Part shown: positions 52,879 through 62,025 of the stretch, in pieces
Numbering within the stretch: the first letter of the stretch is position 1
Layout: every line of letters begins with the position of its first letter
Origin: Actinopolyspora biskrensis
GTDB taxonomy: Bacteria; Actinomycetota; Actinomycetes; Mycobacteriales; Pseudonocardiaceae
DNA: 64,000 nucleotides
Reading direction: 5' to 3'
Assembly (NCBI RefSeq): GCF_013408175.1
Contig: NZ_JACBYW010000009.1
Coordinates: 1 to 64,000, forward strand
Notes under the pieces: generated by a model
The model's input: only the letters and a program-made list of their open reading frames with translations
What the model was told of the DNA's origin: nothing
Databases searched by the model: none
Translations under genes and position numbers: made by a program

Positions 52879-53439
52879 CTAGGCGGATTCACCACGTTCG
52901 ACGGTGACCTTCTCGATGACGATGTCGTTGACCGGGCGATCGCCCTGCCCGGTCGCGGTGTGCGCGATCGCGTCGACCACGTCACGCGACTCCTGGTCGG
53001 CCACCTCACCGAAGATGGTGTGCTTGTAGTTCAACCACGTCGTCGGCGCCACCGAGATGAAGAACTGCGAACCGTTGGTGTTCGGCCCCGCGTTGGCCAT
53101 CGCCAGCAGATACGGACGGTTGAACTGCAACTCCGGATGGAACTCGTCGGCGAACTCGTAACCCGGACCACCACGACCCGTCCCGGTCGGATCACCGGTC
53201 TGGATCATGAAGCCGTCGATGACCCGGTGGAAGATCACACCGTCGTAGAAAGGACCGGACCGTTCCCCGCGGGCGTTCGGCTCCGTGTACTCCGCGGTGC
53301 CCTCGGCGAGTCCCACGAAATTGGACACCGTCTTGGGAGCCTGGTTCGGGAAGAGAACCACCCTGATAGCACCCTGCGTCGTGTGCAAGGTCGCGGTGAC
53401 CGACTTCCCCACAAGCGATCCATTGTCTTCTGCCACCAT
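52879..53439 (-). CDS. ppiA: Peptidyl-prolyl cis-trans isomerase (cyclophilin)
   Basis: The 186-residue cytosolic cyclophilin assists folding by proline isomerisation. The catalytic and substrate-binding blocks are FHRVIDGFMIQTGDPTGTGR and NTNGSQFFI, with TTWLNYKHTIFGEV and the Asn of GEVADQESRDVV; it lacks a signal peptide. The ATG at 53439 has GGGAGG five bases upstream; GTG 53436 is also possible. A ppiA next to the crgA/CwsA cluster is the mycobacterial order. Confidence 0.95.
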   Translation of the reverse strand: MVAEDNGSLVGKSVTATLHTTQGAIRVVLFPNQAPKTVSNFVGLAEGTAEYTEPNARGERSGPFYDGVIFHRVIDGFMIQTGDPTGTGRGGPGYEFADEFHPELQFNRPYLLAMANAGPNTNGSQFFISVAPTTWLNYKHTIFGEVADQESRDVVDAIAHTATGQGDRPVNDIVIEKVTVERGESA

Positions 53440-53646
53440 CACATCCTCCCATCGGCGAGCGCACCCACCACCGCAGGGTGCAGTATGGGGTTTGATCGTC
53501 ATCGACATCGCGGTACCCGAGATGGAAACGCCACGAGTTTCCGCGCCACACCGTCCGTCGACCGCCGCGGTCACCGTGGCGGGACGAACGATCAGGTGCC
53601 ACCGAACTACAGGCTCGGGAAGAGCCCAGCATTAGGAGGCGAGAGC

Positions 53647-54207
53647 ATGGACGAGGTCAAGGCTATGTCCCGCGCGGGCGAGAACGTGGGCAAGGCCATG
53701 GGCACCGGAGTCCGCACCGCCCGGACGGGCGCGGCCAAGGCCAGCCGCGTCGGTTCGGACGTGACCAGGCAGGCGGTGGCACTGGCCGAGCAGGAGCTGG
53801 CCGCGCGCGGAATCTCCACCGACGACCTGCAGGAGCGGATCGCTCAGCGAGCCACCGGGATGTCGCGCAAGGAGCTCGCCAAGCGCGGCAAGAAGGCCCG
53901 CAAGGAGTGGGACAAGCGCACGGCGAAGCAGCGCAAACAGCTCGCGAAGGGCACGAAGGCCGCCCGCAAGGAGCTCGCCGGGCGTATCGACCCGGCCAAG
54001 CCCAAGCGGCGCAAGTGGCCCTGGATCGTGCTGCTGCTGGCCGGGCTCGCCGGTGCCGCCGCGGCGGCGTTGTCGCGCAGGCCGGAGGAACTCCCGATCG
54101 ACGACGGTGGCCAGTTCAAACCGAGCGGGGCGGGTGAACAGTCCTCCTCCACCGAGAACGGACAGGTCTCCGGGGTGCAGTCCCAGCAGGGTTCGCGGAA
54201 CCACTGA
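53647..54207 (+). CDS. Helical single-pass membrane protein, CwsA-like
   Basis: The 186-residue protein is Lys/Arg/Ala-rich and helical through residue 115 (MSRAGENVGKAMGTGVRTAR, RKELAKRGKKARKEWDKRTA). It has one membrane helix (WPWIVLLLAGLAGAAAAALS) and a short Ser/Gln-rich tail. It is divergent from ppiA with AGGAGG ahead of its ATG. In Mycobacterium the gene in this position is cwsA, a CrgA partner of the same architecture (helical basic domain, C-terminal membrane helix). I infer a CwsA-like role from position and shape; identity is not shown. Confidence 0.75.
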   Translation: MDEVKAMSRAGENVGKAMGTGVRTARTGAAKASRVGSDVTRQAVALAEQELAARGISTDDLQERIAQRATGMSRKELAKRGKKARKEWDKRTAKQRKQLAKGTKAARKELAGRIDPAKPKRRKWPWIVLLLAGLAGAAAAALSRRPEELPIDDGGQFKPSGAGEQSSSTENGQVSGVQSQQGSRNH

Positions 54208-54986
54208 TCGAGGTTTCCGCTCCCCTTGTCGCATCCTCTTGTCGCAGGTGCTCGCCCTGCGGAAGCTCCCGCGGTCTCGTGAGCGGGCGCCCCGGCACCG
54301 GGTAGCGCCACCCCGCCGGAAAGGCGCGTGGGCGGGTCGGTGGGCTTCCGCTCGCCCACGCGCCGGGCACAACGGCCGAGACGAGCGCACGTGGCGCTCC
54401 GGGCGGCCGTCCCCGCTCCCGTGTTGAGCACGGGCAGCCTCACCACCGGTGCGCGCACAGCGCGCCGTCCGCCGATGTCCCGCCTCCGCGCGCCCGCGGT
54501 CGCGGGTGTCGCGCGAGCACGGTGCGGACGCCGCCAGGTCCCGCGAGTTCCCCCGACGTGCCCTCTCCCCGGGTCCCGCCGGCCGGTCGAGCAGCGGTAG
54601 CTTGCCCACCCTTCCCTTGCGTCGGAAAATTCCCCTTCGAAAGAAATCAACTCGTTTCGTGAAACCGCGTCATGCCCGAGCACCGCCTCCGTCCCGTCCA
54701 CAGCGGGTGACTCCGGGGGGATCACCCGCCCCGAATGCCGCATTCGGGGCCCCGGGTTCGCCGGCATGTGTGGGAGGGCGACCGGGGCGGGCGTGGGAGG
54801 AGTCCGCGCACGGGGAGACGGGCTCCTCCCCGCGCCCCGCGACAGAGGGAGCACGAGGGGAACCGCCGAGGGAGCGCCGGCCCCGAAGGGGTTCGGCGCA
54901 CACGCCGAGGCCACCTGCCCGGGACCGGCCGGGCAGCGGGTCAGAATCGACGGTGTCGAGGTTCTCGACCGAGATGGGAGGAGAAG
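54208..54986. other. 779-base gene-free region
   Basis: No gene is recognised. It contains repeat R10, a hairpin with stems CGCGTGGGCG/CGCCCACGCG (about 54324-54363), a perfect stem CCCCGAATG/CATTCGGGG near 54731-54752, and an AT-richer patch (GGAAAATTCCCC, GAAAGAAATCAACTCG) near 54628-54655. Frames in this stretch look like chance frames. Confidence 0.5.
54245..54310 (+). repeat. Dispersed intergenic repeat R10
   Basis: Sense copy about 40 bases behind the CwsA-like gene: GCGGAAGCTCCCGCGGTCTC, then GCCCCGGCACCGGGTAGCG, matching modules B and C. Confidence 0.6.
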
Positions 54987-55256
54987 ATGACCAACAACGC
55001 CACGGACGAGACGAACAACCCGATCTTCGCCGAACTCACCCGCGAGCTGGCGGACCCGAGCGAGTCCGATCTGCGCGTGTCCCCCCCGCCGGAATTCGCC
55101 GAGCTGCTCGTGAACGAGGCGCTCAGCGGCAGGCACCGCGACAACGAGGACGGGGTCACCCCCCTGTCCCCGGTCCCGGACGAGCCCACCGAGGGCACGG
55201 ATCAGGACTCCGACGACGGTTCGGGGCGGCACGCGCAACCGGGGTCGGGCCAGTAG
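54987..55256 (+). CDS. Small acidic protein (89 aa)
   Basis: The 89-residue protein starts at ATG 54987 with GGGAGGAG at good spacing. Residues 12-55 may fold (PIFAELTRELADPSESDLRV, FAELLVNEALSG); the remainder is Asp/Glu/Ser/Pro-rich and disordered. The pI is very low. It stands alone between two large gaps and is followed by repeat R11. The family is not recognised. Confidence 0.6.
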   Translation: MTNNATDETNNPIFAELTRELADPSESDLRVSPPPEFAELLVNEALSGRHRDNEDGVTPLSPVPDEPTEGTDQDSDDGSGRHAQPGSGQ

Positions 55257-55844
55257 GTCCTCACCGACTCGGTTCGCGCGGGTGGTCACTCGGCGGGTCC
55301 TCCCGTCGGCTCCCGGGAGCGGGTGCCCGACTTCGGGCGGGCACGATCACCGCCGCTCCCCGCACCCTCCCCCGGAGGGGTGGTGGGACTCGTCGGCCGC
55401 TCAGAAGCGGTCGCCCCCGTGCCTGTCTGCACGGCGAAATCGGCGTCCTCGGGGCAGAGGGGTCCCACTCCGCCCGCAACGCTCCGGGGCCGAGCAGCCT
55501 GCGCGCTTCCCCGCGCTGCCGGACCGCGCTTTCCGCGTGGAGGTCGAGGGGAACACGGGGTGCCGCCGAGGCGGGGTCGTGCTGCGGGTCGTTCCGGAGG
55601 CGCCGCCGTCGAAGCGGTTCGTGCGGGTAGCGAGCCCACACGCGGGAGCCCCCGCACAGCGCGCGCCGAACACCTCGCCACCCGTACCGTGGTCGGCGGT
55701 ACTCCACCGGCGGCAGCCCCGGGGGAGGGCGGAGAGCGCCCCACCCGGGCGGACCACCGCTCCCCGCCGCGCCACGCCCGGCAACCGCGAACCGAAGAGC
55801 CCCGTGAACGCCGCGCAGTCGTTCCGCGAGCGGAAAGGGAGAAC
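55257..55844. other. 588-base gene-free region before mgtE
   Basis: No gene or known magnesium riboswitch was recognised. Repeat R11 is at its left end. The rest is very GC-rich with open frames that look accidental. A regulatory RNA is possible because of the length, but nothing specific is visible. Confidence 0.4.
55262..55335 (+). repeat. Dispersed intergenic repeat R11
   Basis: Directly behind the small acidic gene, sense orientation: GACTCGGTTCGCGCGGGTGG (A), CGGCGGGTCCTCCCGTCGG (B) and GGGTGCCCGACTTCGGGCGG (C). The words are diverged but in the right order. Confidence 0.55.
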
Positions 55845-57176
55845 ATGTCACGGGCCACCGTGCATGACCTGCTGGATCGCAACGAGATCGCCGCTCTGCA
55901 GCAGTGGCTCGCCGAACACCAACCGCACGAGATCGCCGACGAGCTCGGCCGAACCGACGAGCTGCGCGCCGTGCTCCTGTTCCGCCTGCTCGGCAAGGAC
56001 GAAGCGCTGACGGTGTTCGAGGAACTCGACCCGCCCGAGCAGCAGAAGGTGCTGTCCGGGCTGCGCGACCAGTCGTTCCGGGACCTGGTCGAGGCCATGG
56101 ACCCCGACGACCGCGTCCGCCTGCTCGGGGAGTCCCCGGCCAAGTTCGTGCACAGGGTGCTGATCGGGCTCAGCCCGCAGGAACGCGCCACCACGGCGGC
56201 GCTGCTCGGCTACCCGGAGGGTTCGGTCGGGCGCTACATGACACCGGAGACGGTGACCCTGCGCCAGGACCTGACCGCGTCCGAGGCCCTTTCCAGGATC
56301 CACGACAGGGGGACCGACGCCGAGACCGTCTACACCCTGCTGGTCGTCGACGATCGACGGCACTTCATCGGGACCGTCTCCCTCCGGGATCTGGTGCTGG
56401 CCTCCACGGAGCAGCCGGTCTCCGAACTGACCGACCCCGAGACGCTGCGGGTGCGGGCCGACGAGAACGCCGAGGACTCCGCCCGGCTCATGCAGGACGC
56501 CAACCTGCTGGACCTTCCCGTCGTCGACAGCGAGGACCGGGTGCTCGGGTTGCTCACCATCGACGACGCCGTGGAACTCATCGAGGCCGCCGACAGCGAG
56601 GACATCGCGCGGCAGGCCGCGGCGAGCCCGTGGAGCGGGCACTACATGTCCGCCTCGGTACTTCAGCTGGCGCGCTCCCGCATAGTCTGGCTGCTGCTGC
56701 TCATCGTCGCCGCCACGCTGACCGTCAACGTCCTGCAGTTCTTCGAGTCCACCCTCGAGGAGGTGACCACGCTGGCGCTGTTCGTCCCGCTGCTCATCGG
56801 AACCGGGGGCAACGCGGGCGCGCAGGCGGCCACAGCCTCCGTGCGCGCCCTGGCCGTCGGCGAGGTGCGCACCGGCGACGTGCTCCGCGTCGCTTGGCGG
56901 GAGTGCCGGGTGGGCCTCACCCTCGGTGTCACACTGGCCGTTCTCGGTCTCGGCATCGGCACCGTTTTCGTGGGCGTGGGGGTGGCGGCGACGCTGGCCG
57001 TTTCGCTGATCGCCGTGTGCGGGTGGGCGGCCATGATCGGAGCGACCATGCCGCTGCTGGCCAAGCGGGCCAACATCGACCCGGCCGTGATCTCCACCCC
57101 CCTGGTGACCACCCTCGTCGACGCCACCGGGCTCATCATCTACTTCATGATGGCCAGGGCCTTCCTGGGGATCTGA
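55845..57176 (+). CDS. mgtE: Magnesium transporter MgtE
   Basis: The 443-residue protein has the MgtE layout: an N-terminal helical domain (residues 1-125, RNEIAALQQWLAEHQPHEIA), two CBS domains (about 130-260, GRYMTPETVTLRQDLT and LPVVDSEDRVLGLLTIDD), a connecting helix and five membrane helices in the last 160 residues, with the pore motif GTGGNAGAQAATASVRALAV. MgtE is a Mg2+-gated Mg2+/Co2+ channel of the cytoplasmic membrane. GGAAAGGGA precedes the ATG. It is probably monocistronic. Confidence 0.95.
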   Translation: MSRATVHDLLDRNEIAALQQWLAEHQPHEIADELGRTDELRAVLLFRLLGKDEALTVFEELDPPEQQKVLSGLRDQSFRDLVEAMDPDDRVRLLGESPAKFVHRVLIGLSPQERATTAALLGYPEGSVGRYMTPETVTLRQDLTASEALSRIHDRGTDAETVYTLLVVDDRRHFIGTVSLRDLVLASTEQPVSELTDPETLRVRADENAEDSARLMQDANLLDLPVVDSEDRVLGLLTIDDAVELIEAADSEDIARQAAASPWSGHYMSASVLQLARSRIVWLLLLIVAATLTVNVLQFFESTLEEVTTLALFVPLLIGTGGNAGAQAATASVRALAVGEVRTGDVLRVAWRECRVGLTLGVTLAVLGLGIGTVFVGVGVAATLAVSLIAVCGWAAMIGATMPLLAKRANIDPAVISTPLVTTLVDATGLIIYFMMARAFLGI

Positions 57177-57315
57177 CCGGCGCTTTCCGGGTGCGGCGAT
57201 GCCGCTCCCCGGAGACGCGGTGATCGCCCCGCGGGGCTGTGACGACGCCGGGAGCACGAGCTGCCGCGCACCTCGGAGCGGCCTCCCCGCGCGCCTCGGG
57301 AGGAGCGGAAGACAA

Positions 57316-57340
57316 TTCCAAATATTGGAATCATGATTCC
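57316..57340 (+). promoter_or_regulatory. Overlapping palindromes upstream of gdhA
   Basis: TTCCAAATATTGGAA (57316-57330) and GGAATCATGATTCC (57327-57340) share four bases. Both are perfect dyads in an otherwise GC-rich region, about 100 bases before gdhA. They look like an operator for a nitrogen or amino-acid regulator, but no known consensus fits exactly. Confidence 0.55.
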
Positions 57341-57378
57341 ACGCAAGGCGAGATATCTCATCGATCCGATCGTCGTGA

Positions 57379-58782
<1,404 letters not shown>

Positions 58783-58836
58783 TCATCACGCCCCGCCACA
58801 GGGCCGGCTGAGCAGACCTCCGGAAGATCACGGAAC

Positions 58837-58869
58837 GGGTTTCGCCTCGGCAACAGCCGGGCGAAACCC
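58837..58869 (+). terminator. Terminator after gdhA
   Basis: GGGTTTCGCC pairs with GGCGAAACCC across a 13-base loop about 55 bases after the gdhA stop, followed by TCCCGTGT. Confidence 0.75.
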
Positions 58870-58972
58870 TCCCGTGTACCAGTCACCATTAATACTCGAG
58901 CGAGGGTGTTCCCCCGGCAGGGGCGTCAGGACCCCGCACCGCCTCCGGCGCGGCACGCAGGTCGTTTTCCGA

Positions 58973-59313
58973 TCACGCCCCGGTTGGCACCCGCCCGCCG
59001 TTCACGGTGAGCGTGGGCACCGAACCGATCCCGACTCCCGAACCCGCACGAGCTCCGCGCTCAGCTCCTCCTCCCGCTCCGCGTCCGCACCGGAGTCCCG
59101 CTGGTGGCGGTCGAACAAGCTCTCCCCGGCTCGGGGGCGTGCGGCACCACCCGGAACGGGCGGAAAACCACCTCCAGCGGCTCACCGGCTCGCCGGTGCT
59201 CGGCGCCCCCCGTGCGAACCCGCGCATCCGAGGGACGACCAGACGCTGGCGATGTCCGGGACGAACTCGAGGCGCGGCGTTCCCGAACCGGTCCGGGCCC
59301 CCGGTCGGGACAT
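58973..59313 (-). pseudogene. Decayed DsbA/FrnE-family oxidoreductase
   Basis: Three frames on the minus strand together read as a shrunken FrnE-type DsbA protein. Frame one starts near 59313 (MSRPGARTGSGTP) with LEFVPDIASVWSSLGCAG, where family members have CPWC in place of SVWS. Frame two holds EPLEVVFRPFRVVPHAPEPG, matching the family's W/F-R-P-F-x-L-x-P-x-A-P. The last frame holds GIGSVPTLTVNGGRVPTGA, matching the GVPTFxxNGxxxxSGA end, then TGA at 58975-58973. Both active-site Cys are replaced by Ser, two or more frameshifts occur and most of the middle helical domain is missing, so no functional product is expected. Confidence 0.72.
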
Positions 59314-59377
59314 GGCGGACGTTCCCTCCCGTTCGACGGTGCCGCTCATTTTCCTGTCCTCCCGTGCGCACACCGGC

Positions 59378-60949
59378 TCAGCAGCGCGCGTTCCGGGGGC
59401 GGTCCACGGCCCGCCCCTCCCCGGTGGCTTCCGCAGCGGCTTCGACCGCGGCTTCCCCGGGTGTTTCCTCAGCGGTTTCCTCAGCGGATGTGCTCTCGGC
59501 CAACGGCTTCTCCGGAAGGAGCAGCGCGAGCAGGAACGCCACCACCGCGACCATCGTCAGAATCAGGAACAGGTCCCCGAAAGCGGTGGCGACCTGGGAG
59601 CGGGCCGCCGCGGTGACCTCACCGGCCCCCTCGGTGATCGCGGACAGCTGCGGTCCCACCCGACCGGTGAGCAGCCCTCCGAGAGCACCGATGGACAACG
59701 TGGAGCCGAGCTGCCGGAAGAAGGTGCTCGCCGCCGTGGCCGAACCGAGGTCCGCGGCGGAGACGGCGTTCTGCAGCGCGAGCACGGAGGGCTGCATGGT
59801 CAGTCCGATGCCGATCCCCACGAGCGCCAGCGCGGCCGTGAACGGTCCGATCCCGGTGGCGGCACCGGCGGTGGCCAGCACCCCGAAACCGGTCGTCGTG
59901 GCCGCCGTGCCACCGATGAGGAACGGGCGGTACCTGCCCACCCAGGTGATGAGGTTCCCTCCGGCGAGGTTGGCCACCAGCACACCTCCGGTGAGCGGAA
60001 GCAACAGCAGTCCGGCCGAGGCCGCGGACCGCTCCTGGACGGTCTGCGCGTACAGCGGCGCGTGGACCACGGCGGCGATCATCACGGCACCGGAGATGAA
60101 GGAAAGGCCGACCGCGGCGGCCACCACCGGGGAGCGCAGCACGCGCAGCGGCAGCACGGGGTCGTCGTGGCGGGCCTGCCGGAGCAGGTACACCGGCACG
60201 GTCACGGCTGCGGCGGCCAGCAGCACCGCTCGGGAGCCCGCCGAGGCGAACGGGGTGCCCTCGCTGAGCGCCAGCAGGAACGCGGAAGCGCCGATCGCCA
60301 GCAGCGCCGCCCCGACGAGATCGATCCGGCGTTTCCCCGCCCGGGCCTCCGGGGCGGGCAGGAAGCGCCCCGCGATCAGCAGGGCGGGCAGCACGAGCGG
60401 CAGGTTGATCCAGAAGGCCCAGCGCCAGCCGAGGGCCGCTTCCAGGAAACCGCCCACCAGCGGTCCCACGATGCTGGCTCCGGCGAGCACGGCGCCCTGT
60501 ATCCCGTGAAAGCGCCCCCTGATGCGGGAGGCGAACATCTGGCCGATGATCGTCGGGGTCAGGGCCATGAGACCTCCGGTGCCCGTCCCCTGCACCGCGC
60601 GCGCCGCCAGCAGGACCGTCATGTTCGGTGCGGAGGCGACGCCCAGGGAGCCGAGGAGGAACACCGCGGTGGCCACGAGGTACAGCCGTCGCCTGCTCGT
60701 CAGGTCGGCCGCCTTGCCCCACAGCGGGATGGACACGGCAGTGGTGAGCAGGTAGCTGGTGACCACCCAGGCGAGCAGTCCGGAGCTGCCCAGTTCGGCC
60801 GGTATCGCGGGGAGCACCGTGGCCACGACCGTGGAGTCCATCGCGGCCAGGAAGACCACGATCATCATCGCCCAGAACGCGCCCCGTTTCCCCCGCTCCT
60901 GCCCGGGGAGGCGACGCCGCTCGCTTCCCCGCGTGGTCCTCGTTCTCAT
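59378..60949 (-). CDS. MFS multidrug exporter (DHA2-type, 14 helices)
   Basis: This 523-residue transporter has 14 predicted membrane helices starting at AFWAMMIVVFLAAMDSTVVA. Its loop 2/3 motif is GKAADLTSRRRLYL and the DHA2 motif C region is GAVLAGASIVGPLVGGFLEA. It exports drugs or dyes by proton antiport. The C-terminal tail is Glu/Ala-rich. It lies on the minus strand, divergent from a TetR gene across 168 bases with a dyad operator, the classical layout of a TetR-controlled exporter. The ATG at 60949 follows AGGGGTGGGCG. The drug substrate is not known. Confidence 0.93.
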   Translation of the reverse strand: MRTRTTRGSERRRLPGQERGKRGAFWAMMIVVFLAAMDSTVVATVLPAIPAELGSSGLLAWVVTSYLLTTAVSIPLWGKAADLTSRRRLYLVATAVFLLGSLGVASAPNMTVLLAARAVQGTGTGGLMALTPTIIGQMFASRIRGRFHGIQGAVLAGASIVGPLVGGFLEAALGWRWAFWINLPLVLPALLIAGRFLPAPEARAGKRRIDLVGAALLAIGASAFLLALSEGTPFASAGSRAVLLAAAAVTVPVYLLRQARHDDPVLPLRVLRSPVVAAAVGLSFISGAVMIAAVVHAPLYAQTVQERSAASAGLLLLPLTGGVLVANLAGGNLITWVGRYRPFLIGGTAATTTGFGVLATAGAATGIGPFTAALALVGIGIGLTMQPSVLALQNAVSAADLGSATAASTFFRQLGSTLSIGALGGLLTGRVGPQLSAITEGAGEVTAAARSQVATAFGDLFLILTMVAVVAFLLALLLPEKPLAESTSAEETAEETPGEAAVEAAAEATGEGRAVDRPRNARC

Positions 60950-61051
60950 CGCCCACCCCTTCGGTCGTTCCCGCGGACGGGGCCGGCATCCGCCGGAAGC
61001 GCGTTCCGCCGACGGCTGTTCGGCACCTCTCGCCCGGAAACACGCATTTCT

Positions 61052-61067
61052 AGTACAGTCCTGTACT
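61052..61067. promoter_or_regulatory. TetR-type operator between exporter and repressor genes
   Basis: AGTACAG-TC-CTGTACT is a perfect dyad. A related word TTGTACTACAGT follows at 61099-61110, close to the repressor start. Together they fit a TetR operator controlling both divergent genes. Confidence 0.7.
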
Positions 61068-61117
61068 GTAGATGGCGAAGCCGATCTGTGCAACAGACTT
61101 GTACTACAGTGGTGCGC

Positions 61118-61723
61118 ATGAATCCCGAAGACCCGCGGGCGGTCCGCACCCGCCAACGCGTACTCGATTCGACAGTGCGACTGCTCGCCGAACGCGGCGT
61201 CGAAGCGATGACCATGGACGCCGTCGCCTCGACGGCCGGAATCTCGCGCAGCACGCTGTACCGGCACTGGCCGGAACGCCTTCGACTGCTCATCGACGCC
61301 GTGGAACACCTCGGCGTCCAACTGCGTGACACCGCCCCGGGGGACCCGGCCCCCGGAGAAGGGCTGGAGCAGGAGTTGCAACGAGTGATCGGGCAGCTCG
61401 GCACGGGACTCCGCTCCTCCCGCTGGGGAGCGATCGCGGGCAGTCTCGCCGTGGCCGCCGAGCACGACGAGGCGCTGGCCGAGGTGTACCGCGAATACGT
61501 TCACAGCCGACGCCGGGAGGTGCTCTCCGCACTGCACCGGGCGCAGCGGAGCGGTGAGCTCGCGGACTCGCTCGACCCCGAGTGGGCCGTCAGCCTGCTG
61601 GCCGGGCCGATCTACTACCACCGGCTCGTGCTGCACCAACCGTTCGACGAGCAACAGGTCACCGAACACGTCAGCCGCACGGTGTCCCTGCTGCGCTCGA
61701 CCAACGGAACGAACGAGCGCTGA
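61118..61723 (+). CDS. TetR-family repressor of the divergent exporter
   Basis: The 201-residue TetR repressor has its helix-turn-helix at residues about 32-58 (AMTMDAVASTAGISRSTLYR). The C-terminal ligand domain ends in PEWAVSLLAGPIYYHRLVLH and resembles the AcrR-like TetR_C group. It probably represses the divergent MFS gene and itself through the AGTACAG-TC-CTGTACT dyad. No strong ribosome site precedes the ATG, so the mRNA may be nearly leaderless. Confidence 0.92.
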   Translation: MNPEDPRAVRTRQRVLDSTVRLLAERGVEAMTMDAVASTAGISRSTLYRHWPERLRLLIDAVEHLGVQLRDTAPGDPAPGEGLEQELQRVIGQLGTGLRSSRWGAIAGSLAVAAEHDEALAEVYREYVHSRRREVLSALHRAQRSGELADSLDPEWAVSLLAGPIYYHRLVLHQPFDEQQVTEHVSRTVSLLRSTNGTNER

Positions 61724-62025
61724 TCCGCTCCGGAGGGACGACGACGCTGCCGGGCACGCGAATCCGTCTCCGCGGGCGCGCGACATGACACACCCCCATC
61801 GGTGGGTATGTATGGTGACGCGAAGTTTCGCAGGAAAGCGGTAACGACCGTGTGGGACTTCCCCGGAACGGCCGAAAGGCCACGCAGCCGCCCCGACGAA
61901 CGCCCGGTCCCCGCAGCGGGCGGACGAGTTCGGCCGGGCGCGAGCCGGGGCCCTTCCCGGGGAGTCCCTCATCCGGGCGGAACCGCAGCCTCCAGCGACC
62001 GCTCCGCCACGTTGAGGGAACCGAC
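61724..62025. other. 302-base intergenic region, no gene seen
   Basis: Contains a short stem ACCCCCATCGGTGGGT-like near 61792-61808 and AT-richer GAAGTTTCGCAGGAAAGCGG around 61823. No gene was found. This is the promoter side of the PAS/GGDEF/EAL gene; TTGAGGGAACCGAC provides its ribosome site. Confidence 0.35.

Noticed and set aside
55257-55844. Magnesium riboswitch upstream of mgtE
   Set aside because: I could not match any M-box or other known magnesium-riboswitch core; a covariance-model scan would be needed.
55261-55851. 196-codon minus-strand frame in the gap before mgtE
   Set aside because: Arg/Pro-rich with no motif, and no ribosome site seen; treated as a chance frame in very GC-rich DNA.
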